In this document: positions 33,077 to 45,062 of the stretch, in pieces | Numbering within the stretch: the stretch's first letter is position 1 | How the letters are laid out: the number at the start of each line of letters is the position of its first letter | NCBI GenBank assembly: GCA_023313575.1 | Contig: JAJTTP010000003.1 | Coordinates: 2,976,001 to 3,040,000 of the forward strand | Direction of reading: 5' to 3' | From: Eutypella sp. D-1 | Taxonomy: Eukaryota > Ascomycota > Sordariomycetes > Xylariales > Diatrypaceae | DNA: 64,000 nt | Translations under genes and position numbers: made by a program | The notes under the pieces: model-generated | The model's database searches: none | What the model saw: the letters and a program-made list of their open reading frames with translations, nothing else | Told to the model about the DNA's origin: nothing

Positions 33077-35458
33077 GATAGCTGGCTGACTAGGTTGGTA
33101 ATGGTGGTTGGTCGTGGTACTGGTGAGATGGTGATGGTGGTTTTTGGAAAGGGGAAAGTTTCAATTACTACTAAGTATGTAGGTAGGTAGTATTTACTGC
33201 CCGTAACAAGCCGTAGAACCTAGAGCTCTCCAGAGCTAGCTGGTAGTTACCTACAGTTGTAGGTTCAGGGAGGTAAGTCCGGTGCGGATTGTCTGGAGCT
33301 CCCGTCTCCAACTAAGTACCTACCCGCATAGTAGACTGGGAATGGTGGAATTTGGTTGGCTTTAACTGTTCTTGCTGTTACGACATCAGTTTCAATGTCA
33401 ATTCCATGATGGTAGGTAGGTATATCTACTTGTGTAGGTACCTAGGAAATAAGTTGCCAGATACCCAAGCCTACGTACACAAGCACTTAAATACATGTAC
33501 TCTTCATTACTTAGGTACCTACCACATTATGGAGCTCTTAATAGGGGACTTTTATGCCGGATGTTGTTATGGTGGTGGGGCACCGTACATCGACCCACTG
33601 AAAGGTCCGAACCCGGTAGGCCCGCCCGACGTACCGACTCGCCCTCTCTTCCTCTCCAGGGCTGTCAACCTTGGAAGTCCCGAGGTCCCGCCCGCCCTTG
33701 AGGCTGGTGGTGGTGGTATACAGTAGCAGTTGAACTAGTATATAGGTACCGTGGCCGATGGCGTGCGACCCCCCTTCCGAGTTAAACACTTCAAGTAGGA
33801 CTCTACTGCAGGAGAGAGCTCAATATAAGATGTAAGGCTAGGTACCTAGTTATTAGAGTAGCAAAGTAGGGACCCCCGAGGTCGACTTTCTGCTCGCTTA
33901 CGTACCCGGATAGCACCCGGAGCCAACCTTGGAAACTTATATACTAGGTAGGTACCGAGTAGTTCAGGTAGGTACATAAAACAATTAAGGTCAGGGCAAC
34001 TTCATGATGATGAAATGGACTCCTGCTGAAAGTAAATCTAATCACTTACACTTTATCTATGGAAGCCAATATCTGGTAGCTGACGTACAGTCCCTGAGAA
34101 TTTTTTGGTGGAATCTAATAGGTTCTGGGTTCAGACCCTTCTCCTACTACGTACCTAGGTATCTTATATATATTTGATCCTTGCTGCAACATTCAAGTTA
34201 GAGGATGATTATAGTACACGTATAAAGCTTCTACTCCCGTATCACCCATTTGACCATTTGAAATACTAGGTAGCCTAGCATTTTCACCTAGGTGGGTGCA
34301 TATCAAGGAACTATTCAATCGAGGGTTAAGGGTGGGAACGATGTGTACGATTTGCTGACATTATCACATACTTGACTACCTAGGTATATTATATAACCGC
34401 GTCCCGATCCAGGATTGGATATAATAATGCCCTTACCCCTTGGAAATGATACCGGTACTTGAGACTAATACCAGTCACACATGCAGATGGAAGTGATCAC
34501 AAGGTCAGGTCGGGTGAGACTATCGGCTAACACGAAACAGGTAAAGTAGTATGTTGCCTTATCCTATTCTTACCTACTGTGGTCAAGTATGCTATGTAGT
34601 TAGATGGACCACATGGCCTAGATAAAATGATAATAAAGAGCGAGGCTCACTCACACTTGTATGTATTTATGCCTGGACATGCTCTCCTGCAAGGAATCAC
34701 AGCCAAGAACAAAATCGTACGAAAAATGAAGGGTTAATTATCAAAGATGATGCATAGACGCGTATATTTATAACACCTGCAACAGTTTCAAAGATAACGT
34801 GATAACAAGCACGGGATCCTTCCAGGGTTGGAATTTTACCTTTCAGGCCACAAGGTACATAACTAAGGTAAGTGAATGGTTGGTGGGCCGTGCACGGGCA
34901 GAAGAGACAATAAGAGGGAAGTGCTACCTACTGTATGTAGATACCTCTTGCCAAGACCTCCCATTGGTCTACCTATTTGCATATGTACATAAGTACTTGT
35001 CGTACCTGCCCACCCTCGGAATTCCCAAACACGATTGGTCTGAAATTCAATAACCTAAGTGGAAGTTAGGAAGTAAGTGGTGGGAAGTCAGGAAGTAACG
35101 ACTTAGAGCTTTTGCACCCTTCCAAGACCCTCCTAATACCCTCCTCCTCCTAACGGGACCCTCCCTGGTCACTCACTCTCCAGCTCCCCCAGGGCTAATC
35201 AATCACTCTAATCTATAACGATTTTCCTTTATTTCCTCATCAAATATTCCCAGACTTTGTCAACCTAACCGGAAGCCCATAGTCATTTTCGATCCGAACC
35301 GAACTGACCGACGCGACAAACAAAATCCACAACTTCTTCGCGACCGTTGTTGATTTTATCGGGTTTTTGTTGTTGATAACCGAAGCTTTGTCCCCTCCCC
35401 GTATATACAATCAACTGAAAGTGATAGACCTACCTATCGAATCCACTCTCCCTTGACC

Positions 35459-35466
35459 ATCACGTG
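35459..35466 (+). promoter_or_regulatory. CBF1-type E-box (ATCACGTG) upstream of CBF1
   Basis: A perfect RTCACGTG core about 870 bp before the CBF1 start codon. From the family: CBF1 bHLH factors bind RTCACRTG. Autoregulation is an inference from position only. Confidence 0.35.
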
Positions 35467-35495
35467 TTTCGAGATCACGGGACATTGCTAGTATC

Positions 35496-36035
35496 TCATC
35501 CCCATTCCTTCTTGGTTCCAATCTTCCAGGTTTGGTGATAAGCAAGGTATGTACATATATCGTCATCTCTGTACTCTCTTTCAATTGCCCCCTTATCGTC
35601 GCCGTCAACCAGGCCTTGGAGATGATGCTCAATCGACGCGTCGCAAGAATCATGGTGCCGCTGCGATGAGAAAATTTTCGCACCTGTAGCTCGTCGCCTA
35701 TCCAGATCTTCCGGAAATCCCACGACTTCCGGAGCCACAGGGAGAGAGGACGAAGGAGAAAGAGAACCATAAGAGATATTGATCTCCCCAATCTCTGGGC
35801 GAGAGAGATCCGCAGAGATGTAGTGCTTGCTGCTTTCATTGCTGCTGCTTCCACTTCTGCTTCCCCTCCCGCTGCTTGGCCTACAACATTGGCCTACAAC
35901 ACTATCATAACTATCATTAGATCCGCAATTATCCACCAGCTTTATAGAAGCGAACCGTGATGATTGACTCGATTTTAAATCTGGTTTCGCTACTGCCACA
36001 GCCAAATCACCCTTCCCCATGGCCACTCGTAGCAT
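35496..36035 (-). CDS. Doubtful 179-codon ORF opposite the CBF1 leader
   Basis: An ATG-started frame encoding a Ser/Asp-rich sequence (SSGRGSRSGSSSNESSKHYI, ADLSRPEIGEINISYGSLS) with no recognised domain. Third positions are not GC-biased, unlike the accepted genes here, and the region may simply be the antisense of the CBF1 leader or a leader intron. Listed because the composition looks less random than other shadow frames. Confidence 0.2.
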   Translation of the reverse strand: MLRVAMGKGDLAVAVAKPDLKSSQSSRFASIKLVDNCGSNDSYDSVVGQCCRPSSGRGSRSGSSSNESSKHYISADLSRPEIGEINISYGSLSPSSSLPVAPEVVGFPEDLDRRRATGAKIFSSQRHHDSCDASIEHHLQGLVDGDDKGAIEREYRDDDICTYLAYHQTWKIGTKKEWG

Positions 36036-36334
36036 CTCCCGACTCCGCTTTCCCCGAAATGCATCGCACCTATGGACTTGCCCATGCTAGAAAGGATCAT
36101 GCCGCCGATCGATTCCTCCTGCCTTCCGCCTGCTACCACCTGTCCACCCTTTCCTTGCACTCTGTATTAATAGTATATGTTCCTGTAACTAGCAGCTAAC
36201 ATACCTAGATCATTTGCGAGACCCAGATTATACCATCGTATTAATGCGCCGTGTATGGTAAGGGCGCATCTGAGTTAGAGCCCATTGTAGGTGCCGTCGT
36301 CAAATCGACTACAGCTCTTCGAAGCTAAGCAGCG

Positions 36335-37409
36335 ATGGAGACTACGGGTTATCCCCAGACAGAGTCATTGCTTGACCCGCTGGCGCATATCAATCGCGAC
36401 CAACTGGCTGCCATGGCCGACGCAGCTGTTGCAGACCAAACAGAGTTCAACACATCAGCCCCTTCCAGCCCCACACAGAAACGGAAGCGGAGCGCACCGG
36501 ATTCATCCCCAGACTCGCGACGCTCGAAACGGAGCGCCCCTGCCGCCTCTGCCATGTCCAGCACTCCAGATGCAACCTCTGCGGCATATGTCGAGAGTGC
36601 CGTCGAGGCTGCCCAAGCGGCCGCCCAGGCCGCCAATGTGAATGCCGATCTTGGTGCCCTTGAGCAAGCCACGACCGATCATCCTGATGCCGCCGATCCT
36701 GCGAATGCATCCAGTACGGCCGCTGCCGCTCTTGGGACCATGTATCCTACTCTTCATATTCCCCAGCCCACAGAGGAGACCTTCGCTGCTCAGACTGCTG
36801 CAGAGACTGAGCAACACCACCAAGAAACCTCGTTCGCGTCGGGTGATGCCATGCAGCAGTCGGATGGACATCCTGATTTGTCCACAACCGACATTGCCCA
36901 GCAAACGCCCCAGAACGGCATCAGAAGCAGCCAGTCTTACTCCACTCCAGTTCCCCTGAGCCACAAGCCCGCGGTAGGGTCTGAAGAGTGGCACAAAATG
37001 CGCAAGGACAACCATAAAGAGGGTAAGCCGAGAACGTGATAATCCCACCCATCGAAGCTTGAGCACTAACATCGGACTAGTTGAACGCCGTCGACGAGAG
37101 ACGATCAACGAGGGGATTAATGAGCTCGCCAAGATCGTGCCCGGCTGTGAGAAGAACAAGGGGTCCATCTTACAGCGGGCCGTGTCTTTCATTACCCAAC
37201 TGAAGGAAAATGAAGCCCAGAACATCGAGAAGTGGACTCTCGAGAAGCTGCTTACAGAGCAAGCTATCCAGGAACTCAGCGCTTCTAATGATAAGCTCAA
37301 GCAAGAGTGCGAGAGAGCCTACAAGGAGCTTGCCATTTGGAAGCAGATGGCACAGAATGCTGGGCTGCAGCCCTCACAACAGAAATCGGAGCCCGCATCG
37401 TCGTCTTAG
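36335..37409 (+). CDS. CBF1: bHLH-zipper transcription factor CBF1 (centromere-binding factor 1 type)
   Basis: Exons 36335-37022 and 37081-37409 (58-bp intron, GTAAGC..CTAG, phase 1) give 338 residues. The N-terminal 200 residues are acidic and Ala/Ser/Gln-rich with a likely nuclear signal (QKRKRSAPDSSPDSRRSKRS). The splice falls inside the DNA-binding basic region and rebuilds MRKDNHKEVERRRRETINEG, with the class-B E-box contacts H227, E231 and R235. Helix-loop-helix continues through INELAKIVPGCEKNKGSILQ and RAVSFITQLKENE, followed by a zipper (about residues 285-320). From the family: Cbf1 binds RTCACRTG, acts at yeast centromeres and controls methionine/sulfur and, in several fungi, respiratory or ribosomal genes. 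RTCACGTG sites in this window lie near 35459, 41673 and 45197. The intron within the basic region is a useful check of the model. Confidence 0.92.
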
Positions 37410-40400
37410 TAAGCAACGGTGCAACACTACTTGGGCAGACTCGGACTTTTTTTGTCGTTCCCCATATATCTCTGGTTTATTTCTACAATACCCCGGCATT
37501 ATAGGATGTGGCGTTGGTGCTCGTTAGGAAGAATCGCTGTTGCCCTTGCCATGGCTGTCCTGCAATTTAATAAACGCACCCCCCTGGAACTGCCATCAGG
37601 CTGCTCTGTTACTTTACTGAGCTAGTTTTGAAGCAGGACGATGGACTATGGCGTAACTTTTGATAGGCAGGGACGTGTGGTGGCAAGCCATACTTGATCA
37701 GAGCATAGGCGTTAAGAGGCAGGGAGCTTTAGGCCCACGTGGTTTTGTGATCTTCCCTCTATTTGTTGGTATACAGATAGGTAGATAGCCTGCTTGAGCT
37801 ATCATAAGGGGGACTATGCAATACAGGTATATGGCCACAATACATAAATCATTTACACAATCTTAATTGTGTACTGCTGGTTCTGAAGCTATGTGAACAC
37901 AGGTGTAGGTGGAGATCTAGATGGTCATAATACGAGTGTAGAAGTGCCAGTACTTGGGCTCCGAAGATGCATAGTAGTATATGCGGTGCCTGTATAAATA
38001 TATCTGCCCTAAGGCGCATATGTAGGGGCACCTAGGCACCTAAAAGATCTATGTTTAGGAAAAGGGCCTCTACCTAACAGACTGACTGGACTTGATCAGG
38101 TATGAACAGATGGATGCACAAAGGCCAGTATCAAGTACCTGTGTGTCTACCTTATATGCATAGCACTTTTGCCTTCCCTTTCTTCACATCCTGATATTCT
38201 TTCTTTTTTCTCTTATATGCCTAAGTGTATTTTGTGCAGTGTGTTTACGCTACAGAACGTGGTTGATATGATTGGTTCATACAGGATGTGTGTAGTTGCC
38301 AGTTATCTCAAGGGACCTAGGTACCTACCAGGTAGGTAGTAGGTGTAGGTACTTAATACCTGATCCGTTCTGGTAACAGGGCTCTTTTTCTTTCTTTATG
38401 CAGGCTGTCTGTGTTTGTGATATGCTCGCCTTCTATTACCGGGACAATTTTACCTAGGGATTTTAGGTACTATGTAGTAGAAGCCCGAGGCAAAAACGCT
38501 CCATATGCCATACCTCCTAACGTCTTATCATTCGCGCCCCCGGTCTCGCCCTGCCTTGCCTGATTGATCTATAACAACCCCCACCTAAGGACAGATATGT
38601 AGACAATCCCAGGCCATAGATTGTTAACAAGAAGTAAAAGTCTAGGCACATGCCGAGACCAAACATACAGACAAGCCGTCTAAGTGGCTAGGTGGCCAAT
38701 CAGCGTGCTCTGTGTAATAGGCACAGAGGGTTTGCGCAAGGGAGAGAAAGTTCCAAGGTTAGCTTCCGGGCCAGTGAGATCGGGTTCCATACATACATAC
38801 ATACTGCCAACTGGAAATAGGTATGTAGGTTGGGCTTGGGGGAGGCCGGGCTTTGCCCTAACCCTCGGGAATTGCCAAAAAAGGACAGGAGTACCCCGTA
38901 GGGTATATACAGTACATACGGTAAGGGGTGTCGGATAGTTGCATAATAAGTTACCTATCTGATAAAACCCTAGAAGACTGTAGGTGCTTGATTAATAGTA
39001 CCTAGGCTTTAAGGCTTCACCATCCAGTAACATAAAATGTCCAGGCCAGATATGTACTAGTAGTTGAGTGGACCTCGGCTTCTATTTTAATAAAGATCAA
39101 GCTAGGCTGGCTGGCTATTGTACTGCAGTCTTCTAGCCCGTTCCTATCGGATGGCTGAATGGGCTGCGGAGCATGCGGAAGCTCAGACAACCTTATCAGG
39201 AGAGAGAAAGGGTTTGGTTTTATATATACAGCACACTTATTGAGATGTTGTACTGGCTGTCTTTAAAAGAGTTGTGCCATTGCTTTATGTGTAGCTGTGG
39301 TAATTATATGTACTTAGGTACTTTTAATACTTAAGACTGGTTGCTTTATCTTATCTGATCTGATCCGATCTAATCTTTGGCTGGATAATCTCTCTCATCC
39401 GTTTGTCATATACAGATACCACGTGATATTGCATCGCACTCTATCGCATCGCATTGTACCTAATGAAGCCATCGCCGAAACCACTCCTTAGAAACCACTT
39501 CCTTACATAGGTAACGGGATCACGACTGTACCTACGGTTCCTACCCCCAACACCGCAGTGACGAGTTAAAGTGAAATGATTATTGTTGTTGCAAACGCTT
39601 AAGAATCGTTTTAAGAGAATCCGCGTTGTGGTAAGCTGAGAATAATCCAGATGATGATCATTAGAAGTAGCAGAGCATCAATTTCACTTCCTGAGTACAA
39701 CCCACGGGGAGATGGATATTCTCTTTACTTCAATGCCGAGTCGAAAAGAAAGAATTCACCTAGAAATCGCCGTTACAGGCGATAACACAGAATACATGGC
39801 GAGGGCATACATTGGTTTTTTGCACCTTATGACAACCTCGCCGCGCCGCAAGAAATTGGAAGAAAAGGGAACATTGAACATACCTTTATTTCATTACTGG
39901 CAGCGATAACCTGACTCGGGAGCTCTTGACCATATTGTGTTAACGTACAAGAGACTTGTCTTTGTGGGAATGGGTTCTTAAAAGCAAAGAGACCGGCAGC
40001 AAGATCGATCTTGAAGTTGCAGAACTCAAAATCTTTCCCAACAAGCACTACTTACCACCAACGAAACTACACCGGGTTCTGCCGGGCCTGAAGCCCAGAT
40101 CCCACATCTCACATGACCGAACAGAGGACAAGAGCGTCTTTGTAAGAATCAATATCCACATTTCGGACTTTGGAATTGCGGAGATATGACTCCTCGGACC
40201 CCGATATGTCTTCCAGCACGAATCGATTTTCTAGCAATTACGCTAGATACGCTCGGTCGTGCAAAAACAAAGATCAGTATTCTACGTCATTTGAGAGACC
40301 ATCTAACTAGCTATTAGGTTCATTGGAGGCATGATGTTCTTGGCAATACCGTGTGATTATAATGAAAGCCCCGAAGCCAGAAATAATCCAGTAATCGCAT

Positions 40401-40906
40401 CACGGCACATGACATTTAAGCCGCATGTATTATGAAGGGGAACGTGAACGTATTTCGCTCTCGGATGACTTGAGAATATGCATAGAGACTGCCCGATGTG
40501 AAAGTGATCATCTAGATGCTCTCTTGTGCGAGCGAGCCACCCAGCCCACGGGCTAACCGCGGGCATGCGACCATGGTGAAGTCAATTATTCAGTCGGCTA
40601 TTTTACGATCTGTGGCAGGGCAGGCAGGCAAAGGAACAAGACAGAACACGCGCGACTCAGCGGCCTAGGCAGTCAGGGCTATATAACAGTGATATATCTT
40701 CTGATTTGATATTAGGGCTGTACATTTTATACGATGGCTTCTAATCTAGGTGTTCCAGCGCTTCCCACTCTCCGCGATCATTATTCTTCACAACGACACA
40801 AACCTTGACTTCTGAACAGCCAAGGATGACGTATGTCCGTGTCCACCGGCTGTGCTCTGGGGAGAGACACCGTGTTGGAAAGCACCTTTTAGATACTGGC
40901 CCGAGC
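37410..40906. other. Large gene-poor convergent region
   Basis: About 3.5 kb with no supported gene. It begins with the CBF1 3' flank, including an AATAAA at 37569-37574, and contains TACCTAGGTA motifs at 38319-38345. The part 39700-40560 has fewer stops than its surroundings in several frames (65-77 codons each) and could be a decayed gene, but I could not match it to a family. Confidence 0.4.
37569..37574 (+). terminator. Possible polyadenylation signal of CBF1
   Basis: AATAAA 160 nt after the CBF1 stop, in T-rich DNA. Fungal signals are degenerate, so this is only suggestive. Confidence 0.3.
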
Positions 40907-41389
40907 CTACCACATATCTAGTGGGTTCGTGCGGTTTGCGGGCCTCTCCTGCAAAACATCCCAGTGCTCCTGTATACACGAGCCGTTAAACCTGAAGAAA
41001 TCCGCCGCGGCAGTCGGCTGATCCTGGCCAGCTTGATCGACCCGGCTGAAAGTCCAGGCCAAGTCTTTGTCCGTTTCGGAGTGTACAACGGTGAAATTGA
41101 CCGTTTCGGGGGTGACAAAGGATAAAGCTTCTATACCATTCTGACGGCCAGACAGCGCGAAAGGGTTATGCTGAATGTAGTCGTCCGGCATGTGTTCGGT
41201 CAGGGCTTTCGTGGGGTTGCGTTCAATAAAGAGTTTTTGAACGAACTCCTCGAATATGGACCGTTGTTGTTCAAACGATACAGGCCTGGGCGGACAGTAC
41301 GGAGGTGACAGCTCGTTTAATGGCAAGGACCCAGCGTTAGCCAGAGAAGCCAGGGCGGTGGACAGAAGGGCTACCGTAGTGAAATGCAT
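40907..41389 (-). CDS. Secreted SnoaL-like (NTF2-fold) protein
   Basis: A single exon of 160 codons. Residues 1-19 are a signal peptide (MHFTTVALLSTALASLANA, with likely cleavage after an A-x-A). The mature part has the SnoaL-type pattern FEEFVQKLFIERNPTKALTE then DDYIQHNPFALSGRQNGIEA, and a C-terminal DFFRFNGSCIQEHWDVLQE. This is the conserved helix-plus-beta arrangement of SnoaL-like aldol-condensation/polyketide-cyclase-type domains in the NTF2 superfamily. Three N-glycosylation sequons are visible (NFT, NGS, NRT), consistent with secretion. Substrate unknown; many such fungal proteins are uncharacterised. It is transcribed away from the NmrA-like gene 1.5 kb to the right, but no functional link is shown. 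Confidence 0.8.
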   Translation of the reverse strand: MHFTTVALLSTALASLANAGSLPLNELSPPYCPPRPVSFEQQRSIFEEFVQKLFIERNPTKALTEHMPDDYIQHNPFALSGRQNGIEALSFVTPETVNFTVVHSETDKDLAWTFSRVDQAGQDQPTAAADFFRFNGSCIQEHWDVLQERPANRTNPLDMW

Positions 41390-42905
41390 TATGACTGAAT
41401 CGAAGATTAAGCCTGGAGTCGATTGACCTTGGTACTTGGAGGGAAAGACGGCTGTTACCGAATGTCAGAGAATTTGGGATAGAGTGAGAGACAGAAGCCG
41501 GAGGGCCACACCGTCGCAGTGAGGTAGCTGTATAGTATAGGTAGAGGCCGAATAGTTCTTGAACTCTGCCCCCTTCCAGATACACAGTGAGGACCCGGCG
41601 GAGCCCCTCTTTATAGAGAATCATAGCCTGCCGTAGATAGGGGGATGGCCGCTGCTAACGCCCCTGCCCCTTATCACGTGGCGCCGAACTTCCCAGATCA
41701 AGACCAGTCGCTACTATATATGGCTATAGGAGTTCTAGCCGTGTTTGTCACCGCTGAAACGTGATCTCCGAGACTCCCACTGGGCTCTTGACAGAGCCAG
41801 AGAGGCTGGGTTAATCCTCAAGCAGGCGTGTGCAAGCCGTCAGACTCATGCCCTGTTAGGGTGTGCCATAATGGCCGCTTACCTGATGGTGGGATGTTGG
41901 AATCAAACCGCTTCATGGCCTGCCGGCCGCGCCGTGCCCCACCCCCCCTTTTTTTCTCGAGGATACTCGAGTTCTTTGCGAACTGCGAAAATTCGTAATG
42001 TTACCATACCCTTGTCTACCACCAGAGATGTCAAGATTTAGTGCCCGTTCGTCTCGGTGAGCTACCATTACGTTAGCATTTGATCACCTCGGTACGGACT
42101 GAGCATAACAAGCCAAGATACCATCAAGGATCAATCCCCGCAGTCGTGTGGGTTTCTGTCGCATGGACCTGAGCCGGGTTGCTCGAATTCGCCGGGACTC
42201 CTTGGACGGACAAAATGCAGGCCTTGGTTTGTCAGCGCATAGAAAACCTGGGGTGGGATAAACAGTCTGGGTTGGAAGCCACCCACGTAGAGCCGTTCCA
42301 AGTTCCGCACTATAGTGGTTCTTTATTATTACACCGGCGCGGGCGTTCGTACGGGCCGGGGACTGCGTACCGGCCGGACTTTACGGTATTAATAAGCTAA
42401 CCTATCCCCTAAAAGATTGACTAAACTAGAAATATACTAAAAAACAACGCTATTTACTCACTAAAGCAACTACCTAAGTACTGAATATCTTAGTCGTACC
42501 AGGCAAGCCAGGGAGGACGTTATACCTTTACGGTTGATAGTATAAACCTTAGAAGCAGAGGAATATGGACATAGACTATAGGTCTATAGAACCGTGTATC
42601 CATACAAATTGCTTCCGTCAGAGTCCCGAAGGTCCGCGAGGGTATGGTCGGGGGGTTTTTTTGGGGGGGCAAGATGTGTTTTACCACTCCTCAGATGATA
42701 CAATTCCGTTCTAGAAAGACGAAGTTAGCCATCCATTCCATGTGAAAAACTATACGACGTAGGAAATACAAATACCTAAACGAGCGCTGCTATCCCCCCG
42801 TAAGCTGAATTGCAGTTTTCACCACAAGTAGAACAAGACCTCTTCCATCTTCTCCAACTACGCTATACAGTCCTACATCTACATCTACCTCATAACCACG
42901 ACAAC
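41390..42905. other. Divergent intergenic region between SnoaL-like and NmrA-like genes
   Basis: About 1.5 kb. Just upstream of the SnoaL-like gene are a CBF1-type E-box (41673) and a TATATATGG stretch (41715-41723) that could serve its promoter. G and T runs lie at 42645-42668. A short leader-like segment, TCTACATCTACATCTACC, precedes the NmrA-like start. No coding sequence supported. Confidence 0.4.
41673..41680 (+). promoter_or_regulatory. CBF1-type E-box (ATCACGTG) upstream of the SnoaL-like gene
   Basis: A perfect RTCACGTG core about 285 bp upstream of the SnoaL-like start codon. Binding is inferred only from the match. Confidence 0.3.
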
Positions 42906-43864
42906 ATGTCTTACCAGAATATCGCCCTTGTTGGCGTGAGTGTTGTTCTGTTGTCTCCTGCACGACGCACACTAACCAGATCCCGCAGAAAGGAACCCTC
43001 GGCACGGCTGTACTAGAACAGCTGGTCAAGGCTGGCTTCAACGTCACCCTCCTCACCCGCAGCGCCTCCTCCAAGAAGGACGTCCCATCGGGCGTGCCAG
43101 TTGTCGAGGCCGACTACTCTTCTGTCGATAACCTCGCTAAGATCCTGAAGGGTCAAGACGCCGTCGTCTCTACCGTCGGGCCCGAGGCCACGACGGGCCA
43201 GAAGACCATCATCGACGCCGCTATCCTCGCTGGCGTGAAGCGTTTCATTCCCAGCGACTTCGGCTCCCTGACCAACGACCCTAAGGCGAGCACGATCCCC
43301 CTACTCCGCGGCCACATCGAGATCCAGAAGTACCTCGAGGAGAAGGCGCAGGCAAATAAAATTGAATACACCTTAGTCTCGCCCGGCCCGTTCCTCGAAT
43401 ACATCTTCGGCAGTTTCCCGCTCTTCATCGACTTCCCGAACAAGACGGTCACGCTCCATGGTAAGGGCGATGTTCTCTTCAGTGCAACCAGCCTCGGGGG
43501 CATCGGCAAGGCCGTCGTCGGAATCCTCAAGAACCCCGGCCAGACCAAGAACCGCGTCCTCTTTGTGAACGAGACGGTCCTTACCCAGGCAAGGGTGCTG
43601 GAGCTGGCCAAGAAGGCATCGCCCGGCGCGCAGTGGAACGTGTCGACTGTCGACTCCGCCGAGGCACTCAAGACGGCCACCGCTGAGTTTGAGAAGAACC
43701 CCTATGATCTTAATAGCGTCGTATCGCTGCTTAGGGCGGCCATTCTGAGCGGACAGTTCACGTCTAAGTACCCCAAGGTGGATAATGAGATTGTCGGTCT
43801 CCCCTTGTTGACCGAGGAGGAGTTGGTCGAGAAGTATGTGCCTCTTTTCAACGGGGGCGCATAG
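42906..43864 (+). CDS. NmrA-like / isoflavone reductase-type NAD(P)-binding protein
   Basis: Exons 42906-42935 and 42989-43864 (53-bp intron GTGAGT..CGCAG, phase 0) encode 301 residues. The splice rebuilds the Rossmann dinucleotide motif MSYQNIALVGKGTLGTAVLE (GKGTLG glycine pattern, residues 10-15). It is followed by VTLLTRSAS, the end of strand 2, where NADPH-preferring members carry a basic residue as here. Further family features are DAVVSTVGPEATTGQKTIID, AGVKRFIPSDFGSLTNDP, and VSPGPFLEYIFGS for the substrate domain. From the family: NmrA-like proteins are atypical SDRs acting as NADP(H)-dependent reductases or redox sensors; the substrate cannot be predicted. A splice site inside the glycine motif is typical of fungal NmrA-like genes (from memory). 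The gene sits in the accessory-looking interval. A 3' AATAAA lies at 43916-43921. Confidence 0.9.
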
Positions 43865-43915
43865 ATAGCTCGAGATCAAAATGGCGATACTCCTAGCAGA
43901 ATAGGATATCAGTGA

Positions 43916-43921
43916 AATAAA
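43916..43921 (+). terminator. Possible polyadenylation signal of the NmrA-like gene
   Basis: AATAAA 52 nt after the stop codon, within an A-rich stretch. Confidence 0.35.
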
Positions 43922-44689
43922 ACCAGGCTATTATCTTCACCTAGACGCTTCAACTTATCTAATTGTTGGCGATTTTGTGCGAGGCCGCTCTTTTATTGGC
44001 GCATGCCATCTTCAGGTTTTAGTTTCCTTCACAAGTTCAGCTTCTGCGTACTCACATCATTACTCAAGTAAGTCTCTTTTCTACCGTTGCACGGCATTAG
44101 AACGTGTGATTTTGCACAGCCTTATCACATCGATCCGGAGAATTAAATCAGGGTGACTTGCGGACCGTCCCGTGTGCGCAAGGGGGGAGGGTCTCTACTA
44201 CACGTGTAATCGGCGGCGAGCCACGGAGCACAGCCCCGGGAGGCTCGGAAGGAAGCCGCTAGAGTGGGGTCTCGACGCCCCAGCGCACCGGCGATCTGCA
44301 CTTCAGCCGTCGAGCCAGGGCTGTCCGTCCCACCTCCAGGGGGAGCAAAATGGTTCCGAACGGGTTGATAGAGAGGTTCCTCTTCGTGGTTCTTAATATA
44401 AGGTGTCTTAACACCCCAAGTACGCTGCTCTTTCATTTATACCTATTACAAACGAAACAGAAAGCTGAGCGGAGGTCAGAGCATTACGTTCGGTTAGTTA
44501 TTGACAGCTCCCTAGATCTATGTCCAGGTGGCTTCCATATTCTTTGAGCGTAGCGTTGTGTCGTTAGCTATACTCTTCAGGTTCACAGCTATCCTCTTCA
44601 CCTTAACTCTTAACAAAACACTATTACTTATCCCTGACCTACATTGGAAAACGGGCATCTCTGGGTTTGAACGATTCCCGGAGACTGAA

Positions 44690-45062
44690 GTTGACATTCT
44701 AGTTGTCGGAGGTGGTATGGGCTAGACCTTGCATTACCCACCCACCCACGAACGTTTATTTTTATTTTTACCCATCCATAGCCATGGGTATGCGTGGGTA
44801 CCCATTGGGTACCCACCTCAAGGCGGAGGCGGACAACTTCAGGCTTCTCGCAGTGGTCAAAAACTCGGCGCCGATCTTCCGCGAAATGATCAAGGCGGCA
44901 CCACCGAACACCCTCATTGACTGGAAGCTGGTGTGGATAGGAGAGACAAACCTTTATGAGACGTGGTTTTCCCCGGTTGTCCAACTGGGTGACGTTGCTC
45001 ATCCATGCTTGCCCACGGCTGGCTACAGCGCTACCCAGGCGATTGAGGGTGGGTTTATGTAA
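44690..45062 (+). pseudogene. Remnant of an FAD-dependent monooxygenase (salicylate-hydroxylase type)
   Basis: Two pieces of one family lie side by side in different frames. At 44690-44722 VDILVVGGGMG is the FAD-binding start of the flavoprotein monooxygenase family, ending in a stop. At about 44818-45062 the translation LLAVVKNSAPIFREMIKAAP, then LIDWKLVWIGETNLYETW, then VVQLGDVAHPCLPTAGYSAT and QAIEGG is the C-terminal FAD-contact region (family form GDAAHPFLP..G..GATQAIED). The roughly 280-300 residues between them are missing, replaced by about 90 bp containing GGTACCCA direct repeats. The frame then ends. This is a deletion derivative that cannot be active. Intact family members hydroxylate aromatic substrates with NAD(P)H and often sit in secondary-metabolite clusters. 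Confidence 0.75.

Larger units (their letters stand above)
33077..36334. other. Large divergent intergenic region upstream of CBF1
   Basis: About 3.3 kb between FYV10 (-) and CBF1 (+). From 33170 to 35100 it is AT-rich with many TACCTAGGTA-type palindromes and no coding character. From about 35100 the plus strand is C/T-rich, likely CBF1 promoter and leader. A minus-strand frame at 35496-36035 is listed separately. Confidence 0.4.

Noticed and set aside
36250..36340. CTTCGAAGCTAAGCAGCG resembles a part of 5S rRNA
   Set aside because: The rest of the 5S sequence is absent and the match overlaps the CBF1 start; chance similarity.
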